This document shows, piece after piece, positions 45,276 through 58,121 of a stretch of 64,000 nucleotides of DNA. Origin of the DNA: Spodoptera frugiperda (taxonomy: Eukaryota > Arthropoda > Insecta > Lepidoptera > Noctuidae). Under the pieces are notes generated by a model. That model worked only from the letters and a program-made list of their open reading frames with translations, was not told where the DNA came from and did no database searches. Where the stretch lies: the NCBI RefSeq assembly GCF_023101765.2, contig NC_064212.1, positions 4,898,001-4,962,000 on the forward strand, given 5' to 3'. The first letter of the stretch is position 1. Each line of letters begins with the position of its first letter. The position numbers were made by a program, and so were the translations under genes.

Positions 45276-46362
45276 TAAGATTCGTTATGAATATCATCCA
45301 AACTATACTATAACATAAATGTAAACATACCTACTTAGCTTGGACGTAAATACCAAGAATACCAACACAGTCATTGATATGGGTCCCAAATCCCATCCCA
45401 TTCCCCCAAGGGGCTCTACTACAAAGGCCTTCCGTACATCCACCCATCCGTTTGTAACAGAGCTCTCAGATACCTCTTGAACCATGAACGTGACACTTGA
45501 GAACCCGATACCCAGTGTGCGGTTTGGGCACCATAGGGCAAATTATAAGTTAACATTTGGATTCGGAATTTCTTATAAACACGGAGAATCTGAAATTATC
45601 TAATAATTAGCTGATGCCTGTGGCTTATGGACACTGTGACTAATAAAAGTAGCCTAAGTTACTCCTTAGTACATAGGCTACCTGCCAATATAATTCTCGT
45701 CAAAATCGGTCCAGCTATTTCAGAGATTAACCAGAAAAAGTAGACAGACAGACATACATTGTAAAAAATATTATATATTTTGTTGTATACATTTATACGA
45801 GCGTGTATGTTGATATGCATGTAGGTAGTAAAAGGCAGTTATTTCAATATTACAAACAAACACTCCAATTTGATTTATTAGTCTAGATAGATTTCTTTGT
45901 GTTCGTGTTAGAAGATGCCTTTACTTGGCAATGGGTTAGTTACAGACTGAAGAGGACGATATATGTCAAAATGGCTTATTAAAAATCATCCTTATATTTT
46001 TTCCAAATATGTAACAAAGCATTAACGGTAAAACAACCTAAATCGCAAAATAAGAATCTCTATCCTCCCACACAGTAAGTAGTCTACTTCTATCACGTCT
46101 GGAAACTTACCCAAGTACCACTACTTGACAATAACCGCGATACGATCAGAACAAGACTAGAATACTTTGACAGTAGTTTTATGACCAAACTAGTAACCAA
46201 ACCCGACTTTGTACTTCATTCAGAACAGAATAGACACTAAAACTTTATCGTGAATCGCCACGAAATCCATTCAGCAGTTTTTGTGTTTATCGCGTCCATG
46301 TATGTGTACAGACAGACAAACAGACGCGGCGGTGAACTTTGTTCTATACATACTATAAGTGT

Positions 46363-46672
46363 GGGAGAGTCATGCTTTGGCACGAATGGGGCGGCTCGAG
46401 CGGAATGATACCACGGCCCCACCGAAAACCGACGTGAAACAACAACAAAACAGCTTGAGTTGTGTTTCGTTGTGTTAGTGAGGTTAACGGAGACCCAATT
46501 CCCCCCTTCCCAATCTTTCCAATCCCCGATACCCCAACAAGCCTCAAATTCCTGACCCCCAAAAGACTGGCAATACACTTGTAATGCCTCTGGTGTTTCA
46601 AGTGTCCATGGGCGGCAGCGATTGCTTACCATCAAGAGATACGTCTGCAAGTTTACCGACGTGTTCCATAAA
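46363..46672 (+). repeat. Family C dispersed repeat, near full length
   Basis: GTGTGGGAGAGTCATGCTTT through GATACCACGGCCCCACCGAA, CAATCCCCGATACCCCAACA and GTGTCCATGGGCGGCAGCGA to CCATAAAAAAA. Two long overlapping reading frames on the minus strand of this copy (46237-46722, 46353-46601) are products of the repeat, not genes. Confidence 0.82.
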
Positions 46673-47892
46673 AAAATATCCAAGAAAATAAAAATATTTT
46701 TATATTTTTTTACAACAAACAATTTGTATTTTTTTTCAAGTTCAGTGGCAATTACAGCCTACGATCATTTCAATATCTCTCCCGTTTATCGCACTCGTAA
46801 GATCGAAAAGTTCATTGTTCTTTACCGAAAACGTGAATTTTCGAAGAGGAAGAGTTTGTAAGTTCATGGGAGTTCGACATGATGCACTCCCTGTGTCCAT
46901 AACGTTACATTTTTTGTCACTATTACAACAATACGTAACTTATATAAATAGACTGATGATAGTCTTGCTTGTGATGGCAACTGCACTTTGATACGATAAG
47001 AATATACATTGTGGAAAGCAAATAAATGAATAGGAATATGTATATGATACATGTCCATAGCAATTAATTCGCGTAACTATGGTCTTAGTCTTACCGGCGA
47101 CTGGTCTATTAGACACCCTTTAAGTACTAAAAATCAAAGTCAAATCATTTATTTTAATGTAAACTTTTTAAATATCAACAAATAAAGAAATAATAGTCTG
47201 TTAGTCCGTCGGTCAGTGAAGCTATGTGCTCGTAGTACTAGGATAAGTAGGATAAGTCAGATCTGCTAAGACATGACAAACGAATCGTCGTGCCTTTACT
47301 GTGAAAAGAAATCTTAATGGGAAACCACAAGACGAAAATCTCCTTAAAGGAGAGGAGGAAATATTAGGTGCACTTTTGAAATCCCAGAATCAACGATAAA
47401 AGTAAAAGATAACAGCACTTCATACTTAGAACTCACTCAGATAACGAGTATGTAAAAAATTGGAAATCGTCAATTAGTTTTAAGATGTAACAACGATGAT
47501 CTCAGATACTAAGAAATTTTAAACCGAACTTCAATTACAATGGTTCTGAGAAAAAGTTAAAAAGGTGACGTCGACCACTGGCATTGTTCAATCGTATATT
47601 GGTAAATTTTATAGGCAAATCGACGTCCAACGGGCACTAGATGATCAGCAAGGTTCCAACGAGTAAACACGTCCTACAGTTTTTAAATTACAGTGACATA
47701 TGTGTTATCCACGAAAAAGTACACCCTGTGCCAGTCTTTTGACTCTTGTTGCTACAAATCTTTATTTTTTCGTCTGCAGTCTTCCTTACATTATCCTGAA
47801 TAGTGCTCCATTAATATGGAATCATAAATTCCTAGCCAACTGCTTTAGATTTGAAAACATTGTTATACACAACAACTCCAGATGAGTTACAA

Positions 47893-48142
47893 GTTTTTTT
47901 TTTCATGTAAACGAGCAGATGTATCACCTGATGGTAAGCAATCGCCGCCGCCCATGGACACTTGAAACATCAGAGGCGTTACAAGTGCGTTGCCGGCCTT
48001 TTGGGGGTTATGAACTTAAGGGTTGTTGGGGAATCGGGGATTGGATTGAGATTTGTTTCACGTCGGTTTTCGGCCAGTGGTATCACTCCGGTCTAGCCGG
48101 CCCATTCGTACCGAAGCATGGCTCTCCCACAGTTATCCTTAA
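47893..48142 (-). repeat. Family C dispersed repeat
   Basis: A T-run, GTAAACGAGCAGATGTATCA, CACCTGATGGTAAGCAATCG to GCATGGCTCTCCCACAG. A further piece, GGGTAACCTCACTCACACAA, lies at 48407-48430 beyond the Harbinger-like MITE. Confidence 0.8.
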
Positions 48143-48161
48143 GTCCGTTGGTGGATTTTTA

Positions 48162-48356
48162 GAGCGCCTTCAAATTGAGCCCTGTCCAGCGTAGGCGTTC
48201 GATAATGTATGCGCCGTGCAGACGCCACGCTGACGTCGCGTTGTCGCGGCGTCAGTGTAGTGTAGTAAATGAATAAGCGACGTTAGCGTTGCAGTAACGC
48301 ATCTTACTGCTTTCTCGAACGCCTACACTGGACAAACGCCCAATTTGAAGGCGCTC
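48162..48356. mobile_element. PIF/Harbinger-like MITE (TTA target), 195 bp
   Basis: Inverted ends of about 41-42 bp begin GAGCGCCTTCAAATT and close AATTTGAAGGCGCTC, with a few mismatches and one indel. TTA is duplicated at 48159-48161 and 48357-48359. A 3-bp TWA target is characteristic of PIF/Harbinger. The interior is GC-rich (GACGTCGCGTTGTCGCGGCG). It sits among family-C repeat pieces. Confidence 0.75.
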
Positions 48357-49104
48357 TTAGAGATTAGAGATAATATCGGATTTGTGAATGGGATATTAGG
48401 ATTGAGTAGGGTAACCTCACTCACACAACGCAATCTTCGTTTCACGAAACACTTAAACAGCTACCTCTCGTGATAAAATCATTGCTAATTGTTTGTAATC
48501 GTTACATGATCCTCACGTAGGTATTGTTATCATGTTTTTTCATCAGCTACTAATGTGCAATTATCATATTTATACACTTCAATGACTGGTTGTAACCTAG
48601 GCCTACGCGATGCAGTGTGACGAAAATAATTGGCTGTATAAGCATGTTGCTTTTTTGTTAATTAACTTTTAGTTAAGTAAGTTATGAGTTATGAGTTATA
48701 AGTATTGATATTACTGGGAGTTTGAAGGTTTTAATAAAAAAATATCTTACTATTTACTTAACGTATCTTTATTATACATATAAAAAGGTCGTCGGTCTTA
48801 AGGAAAATGTATCTCGAAATCTTACTTAATCTAAGCATATTATAAAAAGTTAATCAAAACAAATAAGTATAAAAAAGTCGTGGTAGCCCGGAGGCTTAAG
48901 ACGCCTAGGTTAAGCGCATGAAGCAAAGTCAATGTTCACTACAAACTAAACATAAATCAAGGCTCTAAATTACTACTAAGATATTTTGAAAAATATATTA
49001 AAGTATACAGTTTCTATAAGCAACTGCGGAACCTCAAAACTCTTACCAAGACTGCAGATTAGAAGTCGAAAACCAATAAGCCACGGAACCCTAACAAAAC
49101 GTAC

Positions 49105-49372
49105 TTATACATATAGATATCCCGTCGGTTTTAGCAAACCCGGCGAACTCCGTTTCGCTACCAATATTTTCGTTCTGGTTTTCTGCTTTTCTCTTGATAA
49201 TTTTTTTCCTGCAATTTTCAGTTTGTTATAATACCTCACGTTGAGCCCGAGACCTTTCTCGAACGAATGCAACTCCGTGGAAATAGAGTTCGTGCATTCT
49301 GGAGTTATAGCGTCAGGAAGGAAAACCCAACTTATTTTTATATTATAGATATATTGTATATATACATAGATT
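49105..49372 (-). repeat. Dispersed repeat, second copy
   Basis: GTGCATTCTGGAGTTATAGC, GTCAGGAAGGAAAACCCAAC (reversed relative to 23540-23590), with CGGTTTTAGCAAACCCGGCG and AACTCCGTTTCGCTACCA at the other end. Confidence 0.55.
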
Positions 49373-49461
49373 CTCATTCAAGATAAGTACAACACCTGTA
49401 GATACTCAAAATATAAGTACACCTATGACAATGTGATAGGTATGGGACTGTGACGAGAATA

Positions 49462-49844
49462 ACCCGTTAAGGCTGAGTACTAATCTAATTTTATCGAGTT
49501 ATGAAAAAATAATATGGGGGTTGAACCCCTAATTGAAAATATTGAAAAATAGTGATTTTTTCGGTAAAAATAATTCACAAATTATCTCGAAATTTTTTCT
49601 CACCAAAACATTATCAAACATATGAAAAAAGTAATGAATTAGTTAGCCAAGGTTATTCAGCTACCGTTTACTCTAAGATTTGTTTTTTGTTTCTACGACG
49701 CATACAACCTTTGATATCAATAAAAGTAACAAAAAAAATATTAAAATAGCCATAACTTTTAGCTGGGAGTTTGTTTGGTTTGTTCGACCCTTCGACCCCG
49801 ACTTTTGTCGATAAAATTAGATGTAGTACTCAGCCTTAACGGGT
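49462..49844. mobile_element. Tc1/mariner-like MITE (TA target), 383 bp
   Basis: The left arm ACCCGTTAAGGCTGAGTACT and the right arm AGTACTCAGCCTTAACGGGT are exact reverse complements. Similarity extends to about 36 bp with a small indel. TA flanks it on both sides (49460-49461 and 49845-49846). The interior is AT-rich with no open frame resembling a transposase. Confidence 0.85.
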
Positions 49845-50382
49845 TAGAAGTCTCGCCCCTATCACATTGTATACTTACCTATCATAGTTTTTGTAACAAT
49901 TAGAGCGAAATACTGACGTCATCTAGTATTTATTTTGGCGTGATTATGAGAAGACATCTACTGCCCTTGCCCCGGGCAGGTAATTATATGATTACGGCAG
50001 GTCAATGAAACTATGACACATTATGTCATTAGTCCATAACGTCTGCTGAATACTTGAATCCTGTTTGACAAATTAAATGGATACTTGCTTAGATAAATCT
50101 TTAGTTAAACGGTCTGCTTGTAAACATGGTTGCTCAATGTTCTCGGTCATCTTAGGTTTAAAATAAAATATCTCTAAGTCTACCAAGAATGAAGATTACG
50201 GTCACGCTTCCTACGAGTATGTGTATGTGGCTTATATGAGTACACTTATCCAGTAATAGCGATGGTCTATCAGGAGCTTACTTATTCGTTGTATAAATAT
50301 AAAAAGAGAGGCTTTTTTTTTGTTAGTCATAGTATTGCCAAAAGCATTATCTTGAGTGCTTGAGTTTATTGTAGGGTTAGAT

Positions 50383-50729
50383 CAGTGGTTCCCAACTAGT
50401 GGTCCACGGAACACCACTGGTCTCCAGAAGACAAAATATGGTCCGTTAAATGAAAAAGAAATACATAAGACAATATTATCATCTCATTATCACTGTCCGA
50501 CAAATATCACGGATAAAGCTAGAATTAAACTAACATTAAATTAGAAAACTGAGAGATGCAACTGATGAATAATCCAAAAGTTTTATGAATATAGAACCCA
50601 CGACTCACGATCCTGGAGAAATCTTAGTGTGGAACCAGTCATGAAAAAAATAATAGCGATAGTGGTTCCTACCCCAACAAGAAGGACATAAATTTGGTAC
50701 TAGATCATGAAATGTGTTGGGAAGCCCTG
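50383..50729. mobile_element. hAT-like MITE with perfect 8-bp target duplication
   Basis: The terminal repeats CAGTGGTTCCCAAC (50383-50396) and GTTGGGAAGCCCTG (50716-50729) match inverted at 12 of 14 positions. The element is flanked by GGTTAGAT on both sides (50375-50382 and 50730-50737). An 8-bp duplication and CA-G termini are the hAT hallmark. It is 347 bp long with no transposase. Confidence 0.85.
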
Positions 50730-51177
50730 GGTTAGATAGAGGATAGATAGATAAGTAGTTAACAGAGTAGGTACGGTACCTATGCTGTTTGTACCTAATC
50801 AAATATTATGGCTTCGAAGGAAATGCCATGTTATTAACTAATGAAGTTATTGTAGCTACCTACATACACACGATGGTCATAAGCCCTTTGCAGGCGCGAT
50901 TAAATTAATAATAAATGCCAAAGCAAATATGGGACAGAAATATGTTTTATGATACCTATATCTAATTAATATGTTGGTATTTTTTAATAAAGGTAATATG
51001 CGATAAAGACATTTTGCGTGTGTGGAATTGTTTAAATTGTGTAGGGCTGTTTTTATGTTGGTTCTCAGAGGTAGATAGAATATTTTCTTACTACATATTT
51101 TGTAGAAGGTACCTTAGTTCATATAACGTAATTTTGTGATATTTATAGAATTAATATTGTGATATTCATACAATAGA

Positions 51178-51392
51178 CTGCCTCGATGACCGAGTGTTCG
51201 CTAGTACGACTGCCGGGTATGGGGTGTCGGGTGCGATTTCTGGATCGGAAAAAGTATGGGCATTTTTTGAAAATTTCTCAGTAATAGCACGGGGTTTGGA
51301 AATGTGCCTGGTTTATGGTGGTGTACATTGTATAGTGGCATTACGTACCATAATGTGCCTACCCCTTCGGAGATAAAAGGCGTGACGATATC
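51178..51392 (+). repeat. Family B tRNA-derived SINE
   Basis: CTGCCTCGATGACCGAGTGT, a degraded B box, CAGTAATAGCACGGGGTTTG, GGTGTACATTGTATAGTGGC, GTGCCTACCCCTTCGGAGAT, AAAAGGCGTGACGAT. Confidence 0.82.
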
Positions 51393-51994
51393 ATACAAGA
51401 GGTATACCGGTATAAAATCTATTTATCCGATGTCCAAATTCTCACTAAATTATTATAGAAACGCAAAACGAACATATCTCGAAACGACATTTTAAGAAAA
51501 ACGATCGATGTTAGTAGAACATTTCTTTGGGCAAAAATACGTCATTAAAGAAGGTATAAGGTATGAGAACATTCCAATTTGTGCTACAAAGTCACTCGTG
51601 ATTGGTACACCATGCACCTTGCACTACGCAATCACGTTTCATACGAATCGTAAGAAAATGATCGCGCACTATGATTGTTAATTGAAATGATTTTTTGCTA
51701 AAGAATTTGAAACACGCGCCTTATTGCTTAGGAACTTAGGTAGCTAATTGCCTGCTAATTATTACAAGCTTTTTTTTAACTTGTCATGTATGTATGTATG
51801 TGTGTGAAATTGAATCTTGCAAGAAAATTTTCAAGTAGACGACTTCAACCGATTGAGCCAAAATTTTGTATACACGTTTAGTTCTCATGACTATAGATGC
51901 TGTTCAATTCAATTGATGCAAAATTTTGTCTAGAGATGAGGTACCTAAACCTAAGTTTGGAACACATGAAGTGACAATAGTATTTTTTATAGTA

Positions 51995-52265
51995 TGTGAT
52001 ACCGATCACCTGATGGTAAACAATCGCCGCCGCCCATGGACACCAAAAACACTAGAGGCATTACAAGTGCGTTGCTGGCCTGTTGGGGGATAGGATTTTT
52101 AGGGTCGTTGGGGAATCGGGGATTGGGAAGGGTAGGTAATTCGGCTCCGGTAACCTCACTCACACAACGCAGCCGTTGTTTCACGTCAGTTTTCTGTGAG
52201 GCTGTGGTATCACTCCGGTCGAACCGGTACATTCGTGCCGAATTATGGCTTTCCCACACTTAAAT
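51995..52265 (-). repeat. Family C dispersed repeat
   Basis: GATCACCTGATGGTAAACAA, GCCGCCGCCCATGGACACCA, GTTGGGGAATCGGGGATTGG, CAGTTTTCTGTGAGGCTGTG, ATGGCTTTCCCACACTTA. It is close to full length apart from the tail. Confidence 0.8.
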
Positions 52266-52854
52266 CTATGAACAATCTTTAAAAAATAAATTGATATTAT
52301 TTTGAACCATATTCATATTACCCTATGACATAACAAAACAATACGCGACAACACCACACGTGTTTACACCGTTTATGTTACGTCAACAATAACCAATTAA
52401 TTTTATAATGGCGAGATGATTATGCACATTAAAAATATGTATGAGTCTCTAGCATGTGTTTACTAAGAAACTACTTAAACGTAAGCCGGAGATCCGTGAA
52501 GCATTATGAATGGATTCTGTGATAGTACACGTTTGGAGACTGGATTGTTCTCATGTACCTACTGAGTTCTTGCTCATCACTGTTTAAGTACCGTGTTACC
52601 TTCATTCCGTCCTATAAATGTACCTATCGTCTTATGTTTTTGTGCACTGTTTTGACAATGCCCGTACTTAAACTGATTACACCAGTAGGTATGTGATTCG
52701 TAGTTTATTTATATTTACTTACTCGTACCTTTAATGACTTGATTTTATGTTTTTTAACTTAAAACAAACAATGTGTATTATGAGTAAGTATAGGCGGTCT
52801 TTATGCTTAAGACATTTTATTTGAAGACCGTAGCATTTTATAGCAACTAGACAA

Positions 52855-53005
52855 TAGGGATGAAGACAGGGTATGAAAATTAAATATGTATTTAGTCCGT
52901 CAGTTAGGTAATGAAAACATATTAGACACGTATTTTTGTCACCTAAGATAACAATACTTAGATAAAACGAATCCTAATTTAGGAGTGGCAAATACGTCAC
53001 TTCAA
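52855..53005 (+). repeat. Family F dispersed repeat
   Basis: ATAGGGATGAAGACAGGGTA, TATTTAGTCCGTCAGTTAGG, TAATTTAGGAGTGGCAAATA, CGTCACTTC parallel the copy at 29615-29815 with many substitutions. Confidence 0.7.
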
Positions 53006-53429
53006 GCATTACCTATATATAGCGTTGCCAGGCGTCTAGATAAAGCTGGCCATGGTCAGGCTTTTTGATTGAAACACGCTTGGTCTTTACATTCCTTTTT
53101 CTGTCCTATTAATAATAAGTCGCGAAATCCTCAATCTTGTAGGGTTTCCAGCCTATTTTAAAATCACATGTCCGGCCAAACTGGCTGGACAACCTTGCCT
53201 ATATAGCAACTAGACAATTGTTTGGTGCCACAAAAATCTATTTATAGGTATTTTATTCTTCGCTAAATATTTGTTAGGAGCTTATTCAATTGCTGTTTGT
53301 AACCTGCAACACGTATTTATGTTAAAATTTTTTAATTCGATTGTTTGCAAATGAAACGACGAATAAGCCGCGTAGTGCTGTACAATAAATCTAGGTGTTT
53401 ACACATATAACTAGATATTAACTTACCGC

Positions 53430-53585
53430 TTTTTTTTTAAGGGGAAAATCATCCAATGACTTCTCCCGCCCTGGGCGAGGCGAGAGGAAGTGTCAGACTC
53501 TTGCTAACTAAAAACCACCCCGTTCCTACTCCTGCTTAACCGAGCCCCGGTAAACCCGCTAGGTAGTCCGCAGCTCCGGGTCGTC
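53430..53585 (-). mobile_element. Family A SINE-like copy with 10-bp target duplication
   Basis: A T-run, then GGGGAAAATCATCCAATGAC through GTAGTCCGCAGCTCCGGGTC. It is flanked by AACTTACCGC at 53420-53429 and 53586-53595. Confidence 0.88.
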
Positions 53586-54267
53586 AACTTACCGCCGCAC
53601 TCAGAATTATTCAATGATTACTTAACCCAGTCTTTAGTAATTGTTTCGGTACTAAATCGTTACCAAAGACTAGTTTATGTAATCATTAAATGTCTCTGAG
53701 TGTGGCAGTAAGGTTTTATATAGAGGAGACTTATAGTCCTATAGTGACCATCACTGACTTTTGATAATAATGATCAACAGATTCATTATTGAGACTGGTC
53801 TTGGTCGTTAGAGAGATTTTGGCAATCAATACTTCAATAGTAGGCTGGTAATAATACATGACGACATAGGTAGATATTTGTATTTTTTTTTAACTTAAAC
53901 CTGTTTTTATTAACATCAAAATAGTCAATGAGTAACTATAGAAACTGGAATTGGGATTATCGATTTAATCTCCTTAATAACTTAATACAATGACTTATGA
54001 CATAAATCGATCTGTTTTTATAGCTTAATGTTTAAATATTGAATAAAAAAAACATCGAGCTATAGCTTTGATTAATCTGTTAAGTAATATCTATTACTTT
54101 CTGTTTTTACCATTAAAGGTCTCAGAATAAATTAACTACTACTGTGTCAAAAGTGATCAAAATATACAAACTTTTTTACTTGCCTACTAGACACCACTTA
54201 AAATGTATATGTTACAGTCATAGTGATTAAATAGCTATTATACGTAATAACATACATACATACATAT

Positions 54268-54350
54268 CGTCACGTCTTTAATCCCCGAAGGGGTAGGCAG
54301 AGGTGCACATTATGGCATGTAATACCACTGTACAATGTACACCCACTTAT
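54268..54350 (-). repeat. Family B SINE, 3' part
   Basis: CGTCACGTCTTTAATCCCCG, AAGGGGTAGGCAGAGGTGCA, TACCACTGTACAATGTACAC. It is preceded by a short (CATA)n run near 54251-54265. Confidence 0.78.
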
Positions 54351-54819
54351 ACGTAATAACTGACCATTTTATCTGGACATTATTCATAATAGCGTGTCAA
54401 AGTTAGTCAAAGTAAGAATAAATAATACTTATGACATGGTTACTCAATGTCAGTTCGTTTTAAAAACTTTATTATGTTTGTCTTTATTGTGTATTGATCT
54501 CTGTGTTTTATTTTTTTTGTTTTATAGCCAGTAAAGGGAAACCTTCTTTTTGCATAATGTTCTTTGTCCTTCGGCAATATACTTCGGCATATTTTTTTTT
54601 GCTTGCATGCTACTGTTTTATTACATTATCCAAGTATTCGAAGATTTTATATAAAATAGCTGGTTAATGTGATTAATTTTATGTCATATACCACTTTATC
54701 TACATTGAGTGGACATTATATATAATGGCTAGACAGTATATTCAATATCCAGATTTATTACCTACTTTGGCTGTAACATATACACTTTTGTTTAATTATT
54801 ATTTTATCGATTTACTCAC

Positions 54820-54985
54820 TATTCATGAGCAGCATTTCGCGACGCATGACGCGGCGATACTACTGTGAATATAAGCCTCTAGCATGGCTTGAAACTAGTC
54901 GAGTTCCTCGTCAAACAGTTACGTGAGTAAGCCGTTAACATAATAATTAATTTAGTATGTCTCACGATAGTTATAATACCTTTGT
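54820..54985 (+). repeat. Family D copy, variant subfamily
   Basis: Contains GAGCAGCATTTCGCGACG, then a 50-base stretch (54875-54924) identical to 62685-62734, then AGTAAGCCGTTAACA and TTAGTATGTCTCACGA. The middle differs from the standard D core, so this is a separate subfamily. Confidence 0.65.
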
Positions 54986-55878
54986 TTTGTCATATTTTTT
55001 CCTGTGTTTTGTATGTTGTGTAAATAAAAACTTACTCCTGCGTGAGTTAAAACAAGTCTAGAATTTACTATGCTGAAGTCCCATAGCCTTACCAGATAGA
55101 TGATCTTATTACATTAACAATAGTTCCATTTAAAATGACACAATTAGAATGATTTAACGAGTACCATTAACTCGAGTCACTTTAAACAAAGCGTTTAAAA
55201 TGCCCAACTTAAATAAATTAATGCGATCAACATCTTCGAGTGTATTCATTTCAAACAATTGCCAAACGGCGCCATTGTATTTCTATGTAAGAGAAATAGC
55301 ATCACGTGGGAATGCATTGTTTTATGTCGCGAAAATGCAACGATACTATGTCGTACTTACGACGAAAGAATTCTGAATTAACTGTCTGACATTACAAATT
55401 AAAAGGTAACTAAACAAACTAAAGTTTGTAAAAGACAATCTCAGTAGCCGCAAGGGGAATAGAAAACGGGTCATGAGTCTGATTCCCAGATGGGTAAAAG
55501 TATTTATAATACCGTACTCAAAAACTAATACAAACTCGAACTAAGCCTTCAGAAAGCTGAACGCGCTCTCGTTTCATCTTATTTAAACGTAAAGCAAACT
55601 CGTTCTAAGGGTACAGAATTGGGGCTGCGGACTGAAATGAAATGAAAATTAATCGCCAAAATGTAAGTACGCGCATAACTTCTGAACGACTGCACCAAAT
55701 TGGATGATTTTTTTATTCGTTATTGTCAGGTTAAGGTTTGTATAAAAAAATCTAGAACTGCTGGGCCGATTTGGCAGATTTCGATCTTGAATTATTTGTT
55801 TAGGTACAAGGAAGGAAAAATTTGTGAGAAAAAATTTTGCAGGCTATACGAAGTTTGCCGGGCCAGCTAGTAATCAAT

Positions 55879-56042
55879 CTGGAGCTGCGGACTACCTAGC
55901 GGGGTTTATCGGGGCTCCGGCTCGAAAAGCAGGAGAAGGAACGGGGTGGTTTTTAGTCAGTAAGAATCTTAAGAATCTGACACTCCCTCTCGCCTCACCC
56001 AAGGCGAGAGAAGACATTGGATGATTTTCCTCCTCAAAAAAA
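55879..56042 (+). mobile_element. Family A SINE-like copy
   Basis: CTGGAGCTGCGGACTACCTA, GAACGGGGTGGTTTTTAGTC, ACTCCCTCTCGCCTCACCC, GGATGATTTTCCTCCTC then A-run. It contains a short duplication (AAGAATCTTAAGAATCTGAC near 55965). It lies directly beside the end of another repeat, GGGCCAGCTAGTAAT. Confidence 0.8.
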
Positions 56043-56572
56043 GCAAATAATGCAACAGTAGCAGTTACGTCAGAGACTAAACAAAAATCAAAGATCGAAC
56101 TCAATGCTACGACATCTTCCTCAATCTATTTATTTAAGGATCCGGCAAACAACTGGTTTTCCGAAGTAAAATTTAGGAGGAAATAACACCAATATATTTT
56201 AAATGTCTGTCATGTCATATAGGACATATTACATAATTATATTATCTGTGCTGTGAAGCTGGCCACTTATAAGAGTGGAAACTATTTATGATCTTCTTTT
56301 GTTTTTATGAAATATATTCAGTGTGCTTCTGACTATTTTTTTATTCACATGTAAAATTATTTCGGCTATATTTATTTAAAATATATAACAGTAGGTAAGT
56401 TTGAACTATAAATAAATAGTTATAATTACGTCATACAACAAGTATATGTTTCGTTAAATTTACAAAATTTTCAATATTCCCTAGTACTTAAAAGATAAAT
56501 AATATTACCTATTCAGATCAACGACCTATCAGGATCTACATCCCTTCTATGCCATACGTTTGTTAGTATGCA

Positions 56573-56800
56573 ACGTCACGCCTTTTAATCCCAGTAGAGA
56601 TAGGCAGAGGTACACCCACATTTCACGTTTTGTGTTATAAGTCCCATATAATATGGGATGAGCCTATTGCCATTAGGTATACTGGGAAATTTTCGAAAAT
56701 CCAAGAAAAGGCTAGTAATACTTTGCCCGACCCGGGAATTGAACCCGAGACCTCTTGTACGGTTGTCGCACTTGCGACCACTCGACCAACGAGGCAGTCT
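56573..56800 (-). repeat. Family B tRNA-derived SINE
   Basis: ACGTCACGCCTTTTAATCCC to TGCCCGACCCGGGAATTGAA, CCCGAGACC and GACCACTCGACCAACGAGGC, reverse orientation. The reverse complement gives an intact-looking B box (GGTTCAATTCCCGGGTC). Confidence 0.82.
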
Positions 56801-57580
56801 TATATACGTTTATTATATGCATAAAATAACAATAAAAATATTAGATACTCTTTATAGATTGCTTTCAACATTGATATTTAGTTCACCTTACAAACATTAT
56901 TAGCCTTCACGACCATCATGCCGAATTCACATTAAAATAACAAAATACATGTTTATTGACCAAACTAACAATTATATGTGCAATGAGACCATGAAGTGTG
57001 TATTTAAATAAATGATGAGTTCATAACATAGGTATCTATTGTTTATCGCCGCCTGTAAGGACATATAACTGTGATCTAAGTTCTAATAGATCATCATGTT
57101 TATATTTAAATACGACATCAAATTAGAGCAATCAAATCTTTTGTTTAAGCTGAAGCTTCAACTCTTTTTTCATAGTCTATGGTTTCCATAAATACTCGTT
57201 TGTTTACTAACCTCCTTTAAACAAATGTCAAAACTGTCATGTCAAAGGTATTTCGCGCCAATTTGTGGAACTTCAAACGACCATAGAGTTCCTAATATGA
57301 AGATTGCGATCATTACAAGAAACTGGTGAGTTTACATTTAACAGGGCGCAGGCGCAGTAGTCACGACTAAACACCAAACCTATTTTCGCTTCAATCACGT
57401 GATAACCAAGGTTTGTTTGGCTTACTTTTTAACCGATCTAAGGTGAAACCAAAAGGCAAGGCTAAGCGAATATCTCAGGTTTAATAGATAGTTTATTACA
57501 TAGTTTAAAATAAACGACATAGCAATTTCCGCCTTAGTAATAGGCTATCTACCTAATTAAATTAATATCTTTTTGTTAAA

Positions 57581-57760
57581 GGGGGGGGGGGGAATCATCC
57601 AATGACTTCTCCCGCCCCGAGAGGAAGTTTCAGACTCTTACTGACTAAAAACCATCTCGTTCCTACTCCTGATTTTCGAGCCGGGCCCCGGTAAACCCGC
57701 TAAGTAGGTAGACCGCAGCTCCGGCCCCGGCGTCAGCCCTACTCGGCCTCATCTGTGGTA
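57581..57760 (-). mobile_element. Family A SINE-like copy with a 12-G run
   Basis: An uninterrupted G run (57581-57592) precedes AATCATCCAATGACTTCTCC. The body continues to CGCAGCTCCGGCCCCGGCGT and CAGCCCTACTCGGCC, the longer 5' form. In element sense the C-run replaces the usual CCCCTC before the tail. Confidence 0.8.
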
Positions 57761-58121
57761 GAACTTAATATCGACTTAGGTATTCCTCTTATTAGGTATA
57801 TCAACTACACACTTATATTTAAAAAAATAAAAAGGTAAATTGCCAAAATATTTTTGTCATACGGAAAATCCGTAACATGTTTAAAAAAAGAATACTAATT
57901 TTCCCCTTTAAGCGCCCAATGCAATATCAATTAGGTACCATGCTCCTAGCGCGCGGCTACAAATGGAAAAAAAAAGATTTATACTAAAGGAAGAACAATA
58001 GTGTAAATACTCGTAGAAGGAAAAAACAGCATATTCTATGCCGCGATAATGACATGCAAATATGTGACATGTGTCACGTTTAGGAAAATCTTCCTTTCGA
58101 TTTTTATCGAAACCAATATTT

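Larger units (their letters stand above)
44404..46362. other. Mostly unassigned sequence
   Basis: Apart from the family D (45010) and B (45217) copies and a GC-rich patch at 44785-44865 with an open minus-strand frame (LARDHRVPDLWKAYEGPKPT), nothing is recognised. Confidence 0.45.

Noticed and set aside
46237..46722. 161-codon open frame on the minus strand
   Set aside because: Entirely within a family C repeat copy. Related segments occur in the other C copies in unrelated places.
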